DNA of 9,821 bases from Gemmatimonadales bacterium (GCA_013003805.1 JABDII010000243.1:1-9821), one strand, 5' to 3'; shown: positions 1-9,257, counted from the first letter of the stretch. Translations and numbers: made by a program. The notes: generated from the sequence alone by a model not told the origin.

Positions 1-1884
<1,884 letters not shown>

Positions 1885-1895
1885 TGGCTACCTCG

Positions 1896-4800
1896 TTACT
1901 CGTCGCCGTCGGCGGTCGTGCCGAGCGTGACCTTCAATCCCAAAGCCTGGAGCTCCTTCACCAACACGTTGAACGATTCGGGAATCCCGGGCTCCGGCAG
2001 ATTCTGACCCTTGACGATCGCCTCATACACCTTGCTGCGGCCGTTTACGTCGTCCGACTTGACCGTCAGCATCTCTTGGAGCACGTGGGATGCTCCGTAG
2101 GCCTCGAGCGCCCAGACCTCCATCTCACCGAACCGCTGACCACCGAATTGCGCCTTTCCTGCCAGCGGCTGCTGAGTGACCAGCGAGTACGGACCGATCG
2201 ACCGGGCGTGGATCTTGTCGTCCACCAAGTGGCTCAGCTTGAGCATATAGATGGACCCGACGGTGACGTCGGCTTCGAACTCCTGGCCGGTTCGGCCGTC
2301 CCGGAGGCGGGCCTTGCCATAGGGCAGGAGGCCGGCGATTCGCATCAATTCCTCGGCCGCGGCATCGAGGTCACCACCACCGTTCGAGGTGAGCATCTCG
2401 GCCAAGGCCGGGCTGCCCCGTGCGACCAGCACATCAGCAAGTGGCCCCTCGGCTTTCACCTCGAGCTCCTTCAGGAGCTTGGCACTCACGTTCGGCCGCG
2501 ACTCCTCATCCTCATCGGGAGGCGCGCTGTGATACGCGTGTTCGTGACGCTGCTGTTCCTGCTCGCGCGTGGCGATCTCCTCGGCCGCCCCGAAGAGAAA
2601 GGTCCGCGCGGCGTCATGGAGCGCACGCGTCGACGGGGCCGCATTCTTGTCCCCGAGGAGGCCGAGTTGGATTTCCTCCATGGACGTCTTCTCGCCATGC
2701 GGGGCGAGTTTCTTCAAATCCTCGACCATCGTGTCGATGGCTTCCGAGTCGGGGTCGGGGGCCATAGCCAAGAGGTGGAGCGACTGCGCCGCCCACTTGC
2801 ACCCGGCCAGCCGGAGCAACGTGCCAACTTCGGCTTCGTCAGCCCCCCGGAAGACGGGGGTCTTGGCCTCGAAGCCGAGCAGCTTCGCGCACCACCCGAG
2901 ATGGGTTTCCAAGATCTGCCCGACGTTCATTCGGCTGGGCACCCCGAGCGGGTTGAGGACGATGTCGACGGCCTCACCGTTCGGCAGGAACGGCATGTCT
3001 TCTTCCGGCACGATGCGGGCAACGATGCCCTTGTTCCCGTGGCGGCCGGCCATCTTGTCGCCCACACTGATCTTTCGCTTCTCGGCGATGTAAACCTTGA
3101 CCAACTGGATTACACCCGGAGGCAACTCATCGGGCTGCAGGATCTTGTCGATCTGATCCTCGGCCTTTTCCTCCACCTTCGCTCGCTCGGCGGATGCTGC
3201 ATCGATGGTCGCACGGATGCGGTCGTTGGCCGCCTGATCGGCCACCCGAAGCGTCTTGAGGTCGATGTCGGTCAGATCCAGATCCTTGAGCATCGCACTC
3301 GACAGCTTCGTCCCAGCCGGGAAGAACTCTTCGACCGTGCCGGACTTGAGCATGAGTGCGACGTCATGGCCTTCCAGCAGGTCGGCAACCTCTTCCAACA
3401 TGGCGGCGCTGATGCGCGCCTTTTCGTCGTTCTCGATGCGCCGGACTTCCCCGATACGCTCGCCGCGATCCTTCTCCACCACCTGGTCTTCGATCCGGCT
3501 GAAGATCTTCACATCGATGACCACGCCTTTCATACCGGGCGGGACCTTGAGCGAGGAGTCCTTCACGTCCTTTGCCTTCTCACCGAAGATCGCCGTGAGC
3601 AGCTTCTCTTCCGGAGAGAGCTCCGTCTCACCCTTCGGCGTGATCTTTCCGACGAGGATGTCGCCCGGAATCACGTGGGCCCCGATCCGCACGATGCCTC
3701 GTTCATCGAGATCCACCAGTGCCTCGTCCGAGACGTTGGGGATCTCCCGGGTGATCTCCTCTTGACCGCGCTTCGTGTCACGCACGTGGAGTTCCAGCTC
3801 CTGGATGTGGATCGACGAGTAGACGTCGTCTTTCACCAGGCGCTCCGAGAGCACGATCGCGTCTTCGAAGTTGTGACCGTACCAGGGCATGAATGCGACG
3901 ACGACGTTGCTGCCCAGGGCAAGCTCGCCATGGTCCGTAGCGGGACCATCCGCGATGATCTGGTCGGCCTTGACCGTGTCGCCCACCTGGACCAGCGGCC
4001 GCTGGTTGATGGCGGTGTCCTGATTGGTGCGCCAGAATTTCTTCACCCGATACCGGTCATGCTGGCTCAGTCGGGACAGCGGCGCGGCACTGGCCCTGGT
4101 GCGCCTGCCACCGGCGTCGATAATGATCTCATCCGCGGTCACTCGCGTGACCCTGCCGGCCCGGCGTCCCACAATGACGGCGCCGGAATCGCGGGCGACC
4201 TTGTCCTCGAGTCCAGTCCCCACCAACGGGGCTTCGGGGAACAAGAGCGGTACCGATTGACGCTGCATGTTCGATCCCATCAGCGCCCGGTTCGCGTCGT
4301 CGTGCTCGAGGAACGGAATGAGGGCCGCGGCGATGGAGACCAATTGCTCCGGCGCCACATCCATGTATTCGATATGCTCCGGCGGCAACAACGGATAGTC
4401 ATCGCCCTTCCGGGTCAACACGAGTGGGTTCTGGAAGGTCATGTCCGGGTTGAGCGGCGCGTTCGCCTGTGCAACCGCGTAGTCCTCTTCCTCACTGGCG
4501 GACAACCAGTGAATCTCATCCGTCACCTTGCCGTCCTGGACCACCCGGTACGGCGTTTCGATGAAGCCGAGGTTGTTGATCCGGGCATACGTGGACAGGC
4601 TCGTGATGAGTCCGATGTTCGGCCCTTCCGGGGTCTCGATGGGACACATTCGGCCGTACTGCGAATAGTGGACGTCACGAACTTCGAACCCTGCCCGCTC
4701 GCGCGTCAGGCCGCCCGGCCCGAGGGCCGAGAGCCGGCGCTTATTGGTCAACTCGGCCAGCGGGTTCGTCTGGTCCATGAACTGCGACAGCTGGGACGAT

Positions 4801-6368
4801 CCGAAGAAGGCCTGGATAACGGCCGAGACCGTGCGGGCATTGACCAGGTCGTCCAGGGAGATCTTCTCGGGATCGCTGTTGATGCTCATCCGCTCCTTGA
4901 CCAGGCGCGCCATTCGGGACAGCCCGACCGAGAACTGATTCGCGATCAGTTCACCCACCGACCGGATGCGGCGATTCCCGAGGTGGTCGATGTCGTCGGT
5001 GTAGCCGCGGCTCTCACGCAGGTCGATGAGGTAGCGGATGATCGCGACGAAGTCTTCCTCGGTCAGGACCGTGTGATCCGCCGGCGCGGTGGTCCCGAGC
5101 CGCTTGTTGATCTTGTAGCGGCCCACCCGCCCGAGGTCATAGCGCTTCGGGTTGAAGAAGAGGCGCTTGAGAGCCTCACGGGCCGTTTCGAGGTTGGGAG
5201 CCTCCCCCGGGCGGAGCAGGGAGTAGATCTGCTCGAGCGCCTCAGCCTCGCTGTGAGTGGGATCCTTGGTCAGCGTGTTCTTGATCAGAGAGGATTCGGC
5301 TCGACCAGAGGGCAAGAACACCTCGACTCGGGTTACGCCCGCCTTGAGCAGCTTCTTCCGAAGCGACTCCGACAGCTTGACTCCCATCTCCGCCAGGACT
5401 TCCCCGGTCTCGGGATCGGGCACCGGGGCGGCAAGCACCCGGCTTTCGCGTTCCCGTGTGGTCGTCGGCTGCTCGATGTCCCGAAGATCGATGGTGGTGT
5501 AGCCGGCAAAGACCTCGACCGCCTTCACGCCGACGTGACGGAGGGCATCGAGCCGCTCGACCGTGAGCTCATCTCCGATACTCCCGAGGGGATCGCCCTC
5601 GACGTCTTCAGGATTGGGGATGGGCTCGGCCAAGAGGGCCCCGATCACTTCACGGCGCGCATGCCGCGCCTCGAGCTTCCCGGTGATGTCGAGGGCCTTC
5701 GTGGCGTAGAATAGCCTGAGAATATCCACGTTCTCCCCGTGCCCGAAGGCGCGGAGGAGGGCCGTGGCTGGGAATTTCTTCTTCTTATCGATGTGGACGT
5801 AGATCACGTCGTGGATGTCGATCGTGAACTCGACCCACGACCCACGGAACGGGATGATCCGCGCGGAGAAGAGCCGCTGGCCATTCGGGTGGATGCTTTC
5901 CTCGAATACGACGCCGGGCGACCGGTGCAGCTGGCTCACGACGACCCGTTCCGCGCCGTTGATCACGAATGTCCCAAGCGGCGTCATGATCGGCAGTTCA
6001 CCGAGATACACTTCCTTCTCGATGGCGTTTTTGAGCCGCTGCTGCCCGTCGACGTCCTCGAACACATCGAGCCGTAGCTTGGCCTTGAGTGGCGCAGCGT
6101 ACGTCATGTCCCGCTCGATGCACTCTTCCACCGAGTATTTGGGCTCTCCCAGGGCGTAACTCAGGAACTCGAGACAGTACTTCCCGTTGATGTCCGTGAT
6201 GGGGAAGAGGTCTCGGAACACCCGATCCAGAGAGACGTCCTGACGGTCGCCTTCCTTTTCGGGGATCAGGAGGTTCTCAAACGCTTGGGTCTGGATGTCC
6301 AGGAGATGCGGCATGGGCATGCCACTCTCGCGCTTGGAGAACGTGATGACCGGTCGGCTATTCTGCAT
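1896..6368 (-). CDS. rpoB: RNA polymerase beta subunit
   Basis: Complete beta subunit of 1490 residues, against about 1340 in E. coli. It forms the other half of the RNA polymerase cleft, the rifampicin pocket and the flap that contacts sigma and NusG-type factors. Landmarks: the rifampicin cluster begins SSQLSQFMDQ (about 524-533), then KRRLSALGPGG and PIETPEGPNIGLI; NFEDA has the acidic pair at Glu835/Asp836; GETELSPEEKL (from 913) begins the flap region; GDKMAGRHGNKG has Lys1105 and Lys1113, with the eight-residue spacing of the E. coli active-site lysines; the C-terminus carries GGQRFGEMEVWALEAYGA and VKSDDVNGR. About 960-1080 holds a helical insertion like the one in E. coli. A further stretch of about 155 residues (1190-1345) has no counterpart in E. 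coli. Residue 542, equivalent to E. coli His526, is Asn. Start: ATG at 6368, with only a weak Shine-Dalgarno, and MQNSRPVITFSKR fits the usual N-terminus. It is followed 11 bases later by rpoC. Confidence 0.98.
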   Translation of the reverse strand: MQNSRPVITFSKRESGMPMPHLLDIQTQAFENLLIPEKEGDRQDVSLDRVFRDLFPITDINGKYCLEFLSYALGEPKYSVEECIERDMTYAAPLKAKLRLDVFEDVDGQQRLKNAIEKEVYLGELPIMTPLGTFVINGAERVVVSQLHRSPGVVFEESIHPNGQRLFSARIIPFRGSWVEFTIDIHDVIYVHIDKKKKFPATALLRAFGHGENVDILRLFYATKALDITGKLEARHARREVIGALLAEPIPNPEDVEGDPLGSIGDELTVERLDALRHVGVKAVEVFAGYTTIDLRDIEQPTTTRERESRVLAAPVPDPETGEVLAEMGVKLSESLRKKLLKAGVTRVEVFLPSGRAESSLIKNTLTKDPTHSEAEALEQIYSLLRPGEAPNLETAREALKRLFFNPKRYDLGRVGRYKINKRLGTTAPADHTVLTEEDFVAIIRYLIDLRESRGYTDDIDHLGNRRIRSVGELIANQFSVGLSRMARLVKERMSINSDPEKISLDDLVNARTVSAVIQAFFGSSQLSQFMDQTNPLAELTNKRRLSALGPGGLTRERAGFEVRDVHYSQYGRMCPIETPEGPNIGLITSLSTYARINNLGFIETPYRVVQDGKVTDEIHWLSASEEEDYAVAQANAPLNPDMTFQNPLVLTRKGDDYPLLPPEHIEYMDVAPEQLVSIAAALIPFLEHDDANRALMGSNMQRQSVPLLFPEAPLVGTGLEDKVARDSGAVIVGRRAGRVTRVTADEIIIDAGGRRTRASAAPLSRLSQHDRYRVKKFWRTNQDTAINQRPLVQVGDTVKADQIIADGPATDHGELALGSNVVVAFMPWYGHNFEDAIVLSERLVKDDVYSSIHIQELELHVRDTKRGQEEITREIPNVSDEALVDLDERGIVRIGAHVIPGDILVGKITPKGETELSPEEKLLTAIFGEKAKDVKDSSLKVPPGMKGVVIDVKIFSRIEDQVVEKDRGERIGEVRRIENDEKARISAAMLEEVADLLEGHDVALMLKSGTVEEFFPAGTKLSSAMLKDLDLTDIDLKTLRVADQAANDRIRATIDAASAERAKVEEKAEDQIDKILQPDELPPGVIQLVKVYIAEKRKISVGDKMAGRHGNKGIVARIVPEEDMPFLPNGEAVDIVLNPLGVPSRMNVGQILETHLGWCAKLLGFEAKTPVFRGADEAEVGTLLRLAGCKWAAQSLHLLAMAPDPDSEAIDTMVEDLKKLAPHGEKTSMEEIQLGLLGDKNAAPSTRALHDAARTFLFGAAEEIATREQEQQRHEHAYHSAPPDEDEESRPNVSAKLLKELEVKAEGPLADVLVARGSPALAEMLTSNGGGDLDAAAEELMRIAGLLPYGKARLRDGRTGQEFEADVTVGSIYMLKLSHLVDDKIHARSIGPYSLVTQQPLAGKAQFGGQRFGEMEVWALEAYGASHVLQEMLTVKSDDVNGRSKVYEAIVKGQNLPEPGIPESFNVLVKELQALGLKVTLGTTADGDE

Positions 6369-6404
6369 GGGCTTGGCTACTCAGCACAAAGGGCCCCGGC
6401 CTGG

Positions 6405-6424
6405 CTCCGCCACCCCCGGCGGAG
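6405..6424 (-). promoter_or_regulatory. hairpin in the rpoB 5' leader
   Basis: A perfect 7-bp inverted repeat (CTCCGCC / GGCGGAG) with a six-base loop ends 36 bases before the rpoB start codon. It is followed by GC-rich self-complementary sequence and a short TTTG. It could influence rpoB translation or act as part of the spacer that separates ribosomal-protein from polymerase expression. There is no U-tract, so it is not a convincing terminator. Function is inferred from position only, and in GC-rich DNA a chance stem is possible. Confidence 0.35.
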
Positions 6425-6506
6425 ACCACGCGGGGCGTCAAGATCAATCGAGGTGTCGTCGTGCAGTTGGCTTCCATTCCGTCTCACTGAAGTACGCATC
6501 GGAGTA

Positions 6507-6533
6507 TCCGGTAGGCCCGCTTGGCCCACCGGA
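6507..6533 (-). promoter_or_regulatory. rplL-rpoB intercistronic hairpin, possible attenuator or processing site
   Basis: On the transcribed strand an 11-bp stem (TCCGGTGGGCC with GGCCTACCGGA) encloses a five-base loop AAGCG. It has one G-U pair and no mismatch, and it begins 12 bases after the rplL stop. A smaller stem (CCCG-CAG-CGGG, 6534-6544) sits between the stop codon and this hairpin. In E. coli the same gap holds a partial terminator and an RNase III site that make rpoBC expression lower than rplJL. The hairpin here is followed by TACTCCGATG, not a T-run, so a classical strong terminator is unlikely. A processing or pause element is more plausible. The rest of the 176-base spacer (6369-6506) holds one more hairpin and no promoter I can support. 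Confidence 0.55.
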
Positions 6534-6544
6534 CCCGCTGCGGG

Positions 6545-6937
6545 CTACTTCAGCTCAACGGTCGCACCCTGTTCCTCGAGCTTCTTCTTCATTTCCTCGG
6601 CTTCGGCCTTCGGCACGTCTTCCCGGACGGCGTTCGGCGCTCCATCGACCAAGTCCTTCGCCTCTTTGAGGCCGAGGCTCGTCAACTCACGAACCACCTT
6701 GATCACCTGGATCTTCTTCGCGCCCGCCTCCTTCAGCACGACCGCGAAGTCGGTTTGCTCCTCGGCTGCGGCCTCGGCCGCGGCTCCTGCACCCGGCGCA
6801 GCCGCAGCGGCGGCCATCGGGGCAGCGATCGTGACATTGAACTTCTCCTTGAAGCTGTCGATGAGCTCGGCGAGCTCCACCACGGTCTTGTTCCCGATGG
6901 CTTCCAGGATGTCCTCGTTACTCAGCTGCGTCGCCAT
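6545..6937 (-). CDS. rplL: 50S ribosomal protein L7/L12 (stalk)
   Basis: 130 residues, close to the usual 120-130. L12 dimers bind L10 to form the mobile stalk that recruits and stimulates translational GTPases such as EF-Tu and EF-G. Three parts are visible: an N-terminal dimerisation and L10-binding helical segment (about 1-36), an Ala/Gly/Pro-rich flexible hinge (about 38-58), and the globular C-terminal domain with TDFAVVLKEAGAKKIQVIK and VRELTSLGLKEAKDLVDGAP. Start ATG at 6937 has GGAGA about nine bases upstream and lies 19 bases after rplJ. It pairs functionally with rplJ, and the spacer after it carries a strong hairpin that may set the stoichiometry relative to rpoB. Confidence 0.98.
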   Translation of the reverse strand: MATQLSNEDILEAIGNKTVVELAELIDSFKEKFNVTIAAPMAAAAAAPGAGAAAEAAAEEQTDFAVVLKEAGAKKIQVIKVVRELTSLGLKEAKDLVDGAPNAVREDVPKAEAEEMKKKLEEQGATVELK

Positions 6938-6956
6938 GCGTTGGTTCTCCGTACGA

Positions 6957-7481
6957 TTAGGAAGCCGCGCCCTGTTGAGCGCGCAGCGCCTCGAGGGCGC
7001 CTACAAACTGATACAGCATACCGTTCATCATGCCCGCGAGTTGCGCCAGCGGCGCCTCGAGCGCCCCGGCGAACTGCGAGAGCAACACGTCGCGCGGCGG
7101 GAGCGAGGCCAGGTGCTTGACCTCCGCCGGTGTCATGGTCTTCCCGTCCACCACGCCAATCTTGATCGCCGGGCGCTCGTGCTCCCTGACGAAATCGGCC
7201 AGCACCTTTGCCGCCGTGACCGGATCATCGCCCGCCAGGACCAGGCCCGTCGGGCCGGCCAAGTGCTCGTCCAGCCCGGCCATATCGGTGTCGGCCAGGG
7301 CGCGCTGCATGAGCGTGTTCTTGACCACGCGGTAGCGCACACCGGCGTTCCGGAGTCGGCTCCGGAACTCCGTCATGTGAAGCACGTCCAAACCCGTAAA
7401 GTCCGTCAGGTACAGATTGGGAGACTGCTTGAGCTCGTCGGCGAGGCTTTCCACCATCGCCTGGCGTTCAGTCTTGCTCAT
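6957..7481 (-). CDS. rplJ: 50S ribosomal protein L10 (stalk base)
   Basis: 174 residues. L10 anchors L12 dimers to 23S rRNA at the GTPase-associated centre. The N-terminal rRNA-binding domain shows TDFTGLDVLHMTEFRSRLR and the family signature RYRVVKNTLMQRAL (about 49-62). The long C-terminal helix that binds L12 dimers is visible as LLSQFAGALEAPLAQLAGMM onward, ending in an Ala/Gln-rich tail. The ATG start at 7481 overlaps the rplA stop in an ATGA junction and has GGAG six to seven bases upstream, so translation is probably coupled to rplA. In E. coli a separate rplJ leader carries the L10-L12 autoregulatory site; here there is no room for one outside rplA. Confidence 0.98.
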   Translation of the reverse strand: MSKTERQAMVESLADELKQSPNLYLTDFTGLDVLHMTEFRSRLRNAGVRYRVVKNTLMQRALADTDMAGLDEHLAGPTGLVLAGDDPVTAAKVLADFVREHERPAIKIGVVDGKTMTPAEVKHLASLPPRDVLLSQFAGALEAPLAQLAGMMNGMLYQFVGALEALRAQQGAAS

Positions 7482-8167
7482 CGATACTCCGCCAGATCCA
7501 GCCGGACGCCCGGTCCCATCGTGCTCGAGACCGTGGCCGACTTGATGTAGGTTCCCTTGGCTGCCGCCGGTTTGGCCCGGACGATAGTGTCCATGAACGC
7601 GGTGATGTTCTCCACCAGTTGGGGTGCCCCAAACGACACCTTGCCAACCGGGGCGTGGACGTTCCCGGTCTTGTCGACGCGGAACTCGATCTTTCCGGCC
7701 TTGATCTCCTGGACCGCCTTGGTCACGTCCATGGTCACGGTACCGGCCTTGGGATTGGGCATCAGACCCCGAGGGCCGAGGACCCGGCCGAGCTGGCCCA
7801 GCTGGGCCATGACGTCGGGGGTCGCCACGATCACGTCGCAGTCGAGCCAGCCGTCCTTGATCTTCTGGACGTATTCGGTGCCGACGAAGTCGGCCCCCGC
7901 GGCCTCGGCTTCCCGCACCTTGTCGCCCTGCGCGATGACCAGGACCCGGACGGACTTGCCGGTTCCGTGGGGCAGCACGACGGTGCCTCGCACCACCTGG
8001 TCCGCGTGCCGCGGGTCGACGCCCAGACGGACGGCGATCTCTACGGTTTCATCGAACTTCGCGAACGCCGCGCCCTTGACCATATCGACCGCCTCGGCCG
8101 GCTGGTAGAACTTCGCCCGATCGACCTGGGCCAGCGCCGCCGTGAATTGCTTGCCTCGCGCCGCCAT
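7478..8167 (-). CDS. rplA: 50S ribosomal protein L1
   Basis: 229 residues, the normal length. L1 forms the mobile L1 stalk near the E site and helps release deacylated tRNA; in many bacteria it also represses its own rplK-rplA mRNA. The family signature GPRGLMPNPKAGTVT is at about 131-145. The N-terminal FDETVEIAVRLGVDPRHADQ and C-terminal GTYIKSATVSSTMGPGVRLD match the two parts of domain I. The ATG at 8167 shares its first A with the rplK TAA stop (TAATG) and has purine-rich GGAGG repeats upstream, so the two cistrons should be translationally coupled. The stop overlaps the start of rplJ by four bases. Confidence 0.98.
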   Translation of the reverse strand: MAARGKQFTAALAQVDRAKFYQPAEAVDMVKGAAFAKFDETVEIAVRLGVDPRHADQVVRGTVVLPHGTGKSVRVLVIAQGDKVREAEAAGADFVGTEYVQKIKDGWLDCDVIVATPDVMAQLGQLGRVLGPRGLMPNPKAGTVTMDVTKAVQEIKAGKIEFRVDKTGNVHAPVGKVSFGAPQLVENITAFMDTIVRAKPAAAKGTYIKSATVSSTMGPGVRLDLAEYR

Positions 8168-8592
8168 TACCCCTCCACCTCCAGCCCCATCGACCGGGCC
8201 GTGCCGGCGATCATCCGAACGGCACTGTCGAGATCGGCGGCGTTCAGGTCTTCCATCTTGATCTGTGCGATCTTCTCGAGCTGGGCACGGGTGACCTTGC
8301 CGACCTTCTCCCGATTCGGCTGACCGCTCCCCTTCTGGACGCCGGCTTCCCTGAGCAGCAGGTTAGGCGCCGGCGGCGTCTTGGTGATGAATGAAAAGGT
8401 CCGGTCGGCGTAGATCGTGATGACGACCGGGATCACCATGCCCACTTGTTTTTGGGTCTTGGCGTTGAACTGTTTGCAGAAGTCCATGATGTTGACGCCG
8501 TGCGGACCCAACGCCGTACCCACGGGCGGTGCCGGGTTCGCCGCGCCAGCCGGGCACTGCAGCTTGACGACAGCCTGTACTTTCTTCGCCAT
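8167..8592 (-). CDS. rplK: 50S ribosomal protein L11
   Basis: 141 residues. L11 binds the 23S rRNA GTPase-associated region, is needed for RelA-type stringent sensing, and with rRNA forms the thiostrepton pocket. The N-terminal domain begins MAKKVQAVVKLQCPAGAANP and carries the proline-rich PPVGTALGPHGVNIMDFCKQ, in which the third conserved proline (residue 26) is Thr. The C-terminal rRNA-binding domain shows VGKVTRAQLEKIA and MIAGTARSMGLEVEG. Start ATG at 8592 has AGGAG five bases upstream; that Shine-Dalgarno lies in the loop of a small hairpin (8593-8607). The gene follows a 117-base leader after nusG and is coupled to rplA. Confidence 0.98.
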   Translation of the reverse strand: MAKKVQAVVKLQCPAGAANPAPPVGTALGPHGVNIMDFCKQFNAKTQKQVGMVIPVVITIYADRTFSFITKTPPAPNLLLREAGVQKGSGQPNREKVGKVTRAQLEKIAQIKMEDLNAADLDSAVRMIAGTARSMGLEVEG

Positions 8593-8607
8593 GTTACTCC
8601 TCGTAAC
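8593..8607 (-). promoter_or_regulatory. Shine-Dalgarno hairpin of rplK
   Basis: The transcribed strand reads GTTAC-GAGGA-GTAAC directly before the rplK ATG. The two 5-base arms are perfectly complementary, and the loop is exactly the Shine-Dalgarno core. A short, mostly A-U/G-U-free stem of five pairs could hold the ribosome-binding site in an exposed loop or, if extended by a bound protein, mask it. The presence of the ribosome-binding site is firm; a regulatory role for the stem is inference. Confidence 0.6.
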
Positions 8608-8709
8608 GTCGTGGCGCCCCCGCGCCGTCGACTCCCGCGTTCACCCGCGCGGTGGCGGGGGGCCGGAGGGCCCGATGTCTATCACGACCGGCTGGTCCAG
8701 ATCGCCGGT
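8593..8709 (-). promoter_or_regulatory. structured nusG-rplK leader, candidate L1 autoregulatory region
   Basis: This 117-base gap has no ORF but several perfect short stems on the transcript: 8687-8709 (ACCGGC/GCCGGT, 11-base loop, starting at the base after the nusG stop), 8660-8673 (GGGCC/GGCCC, 4-base loop), 8644-8659 (CCCGC/GCGGG), 8608-8632 (GGCGC/GCGCC with GGGG loop, extended by GTCG/CGAC across a small asymmetric AC/A internal loop), and 8593-8607 (Shine-Dalgarno hairpin). In E. coli and other bacteria, L1 represses rplK-rplA by binding an irregular stem just before rplK. The 8608-8632 stem has the right position and asymmetry, but I could not match its bases to the L1 consensus with certainty. 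No promoter or T-run terminator is evident. Confidence 0.45.
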
Positions 8710-9252
8710 TTAGTGTCCTCGCAACTGGAGGTAGTCCAACTCCACCGAGGTCGGCCGCCCGAACAGGCTGACCGAGACCTTGACCTTCCCCTTGTCGGGG
8801 AGGACTTCCTCCACCGTCCCGCTGAAATCCGAGAAGGGCCCCTCGGTGATCTCCACCACCTGGCCGATCATGAAGGGGATCTCCTCCTTGGCCTCTTCCT
8901 CCGCCGTCTCTTCGACTACGCCAAGTAACCGATTGACCTCTTCCTGCCGGAGCGGCTGCGGGAGGCGTCCGGTTCCGACGAACTTGATCACGCCCTGGAT
9001 GTTATTGACGACGTGGAGCGCTTCCTGGCTCATCTCCATCTCGACCAACACGTAGCCGGGATAGAGCTTGCGCTCGACCGTCACCTTCTTCCCGCTCTTG
9101 ATCTCCACGACTTCCTGCGTGGGGACCAGAGCCTGGCGGATCAGCTTCTGCTCCTCCGGACGCGGGTCATCGTCGATGCGACGCTCCAGCAGACCACGGA
9201 CCTTATTCTCGTGCCCCGCCGTGGTCTGAATCGCGTACCACCGGTATTCCAT
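8710..9252 (-). CDS. nusG: transcription elongation/antitermination factor NusG
   Basis: 180 residues from the preferred start. NusG binds the RNA polymerase clamp through its NGN domain and links polymerase to Rho or the ribosome through its KOW domain. The NGN domain shows YRWYAIQTTAGHENKV (3-18) and the highly conserved YPGYVLVEMEM (64-74). After an acidic linker EETAEEEAKEE (about 114-124), the KOW domain has GQVVEITEGPFSDFSGTVEE (130-149). ATG at 9252 is preferred because GGTGATC, matching the extended anti-Shine-Dalgarno complement, precedes it at normal spacing. The alternative GTG at 9261 overlaps the secE stop and would add three residues (M-I-A), but it lacks a clear Shine-Dalgarno. 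It follows secE within five bases, as is usual, and is followed by the structured rplK leader. Confidence 0.97.
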   Translation of the reverse strand: MEYRWYAIQTTAGHENKVRGLLERRIDDDPRPEEQKLIRQALVPTQEVVEIKSGKKVTVERKLYPGYVLVEMEMSQEALHVVNNIQGVIKFVGTGRLPQPLRQEEVNRLLGVVEETAEEEAKEEIPFMIGQVVEITEGPFSDFSGTVEEVLPDKGKVKVSVSLFGRPTSVELDYLQLRGH

Positions 9253-9257
9253 GGCGA

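Noticed and set aside
6369..6506. Possible internal rpoB promoter with a TTGACG -35-like word (6436-6441, minus strand)
   Set aside because: At the expected spacing the sequence is a G/C run with no -10-like hexamer, so no promoter is supported.
6285..7550. A 421-codon plus-strand open frame spanning the rpoB start, the spacer, rplL and rplJ
   Set aside because: It is antisense to three well-recognised genes, has a low-complexity composition mirroring the L12 Ala hinge, and has no recognisable domain.
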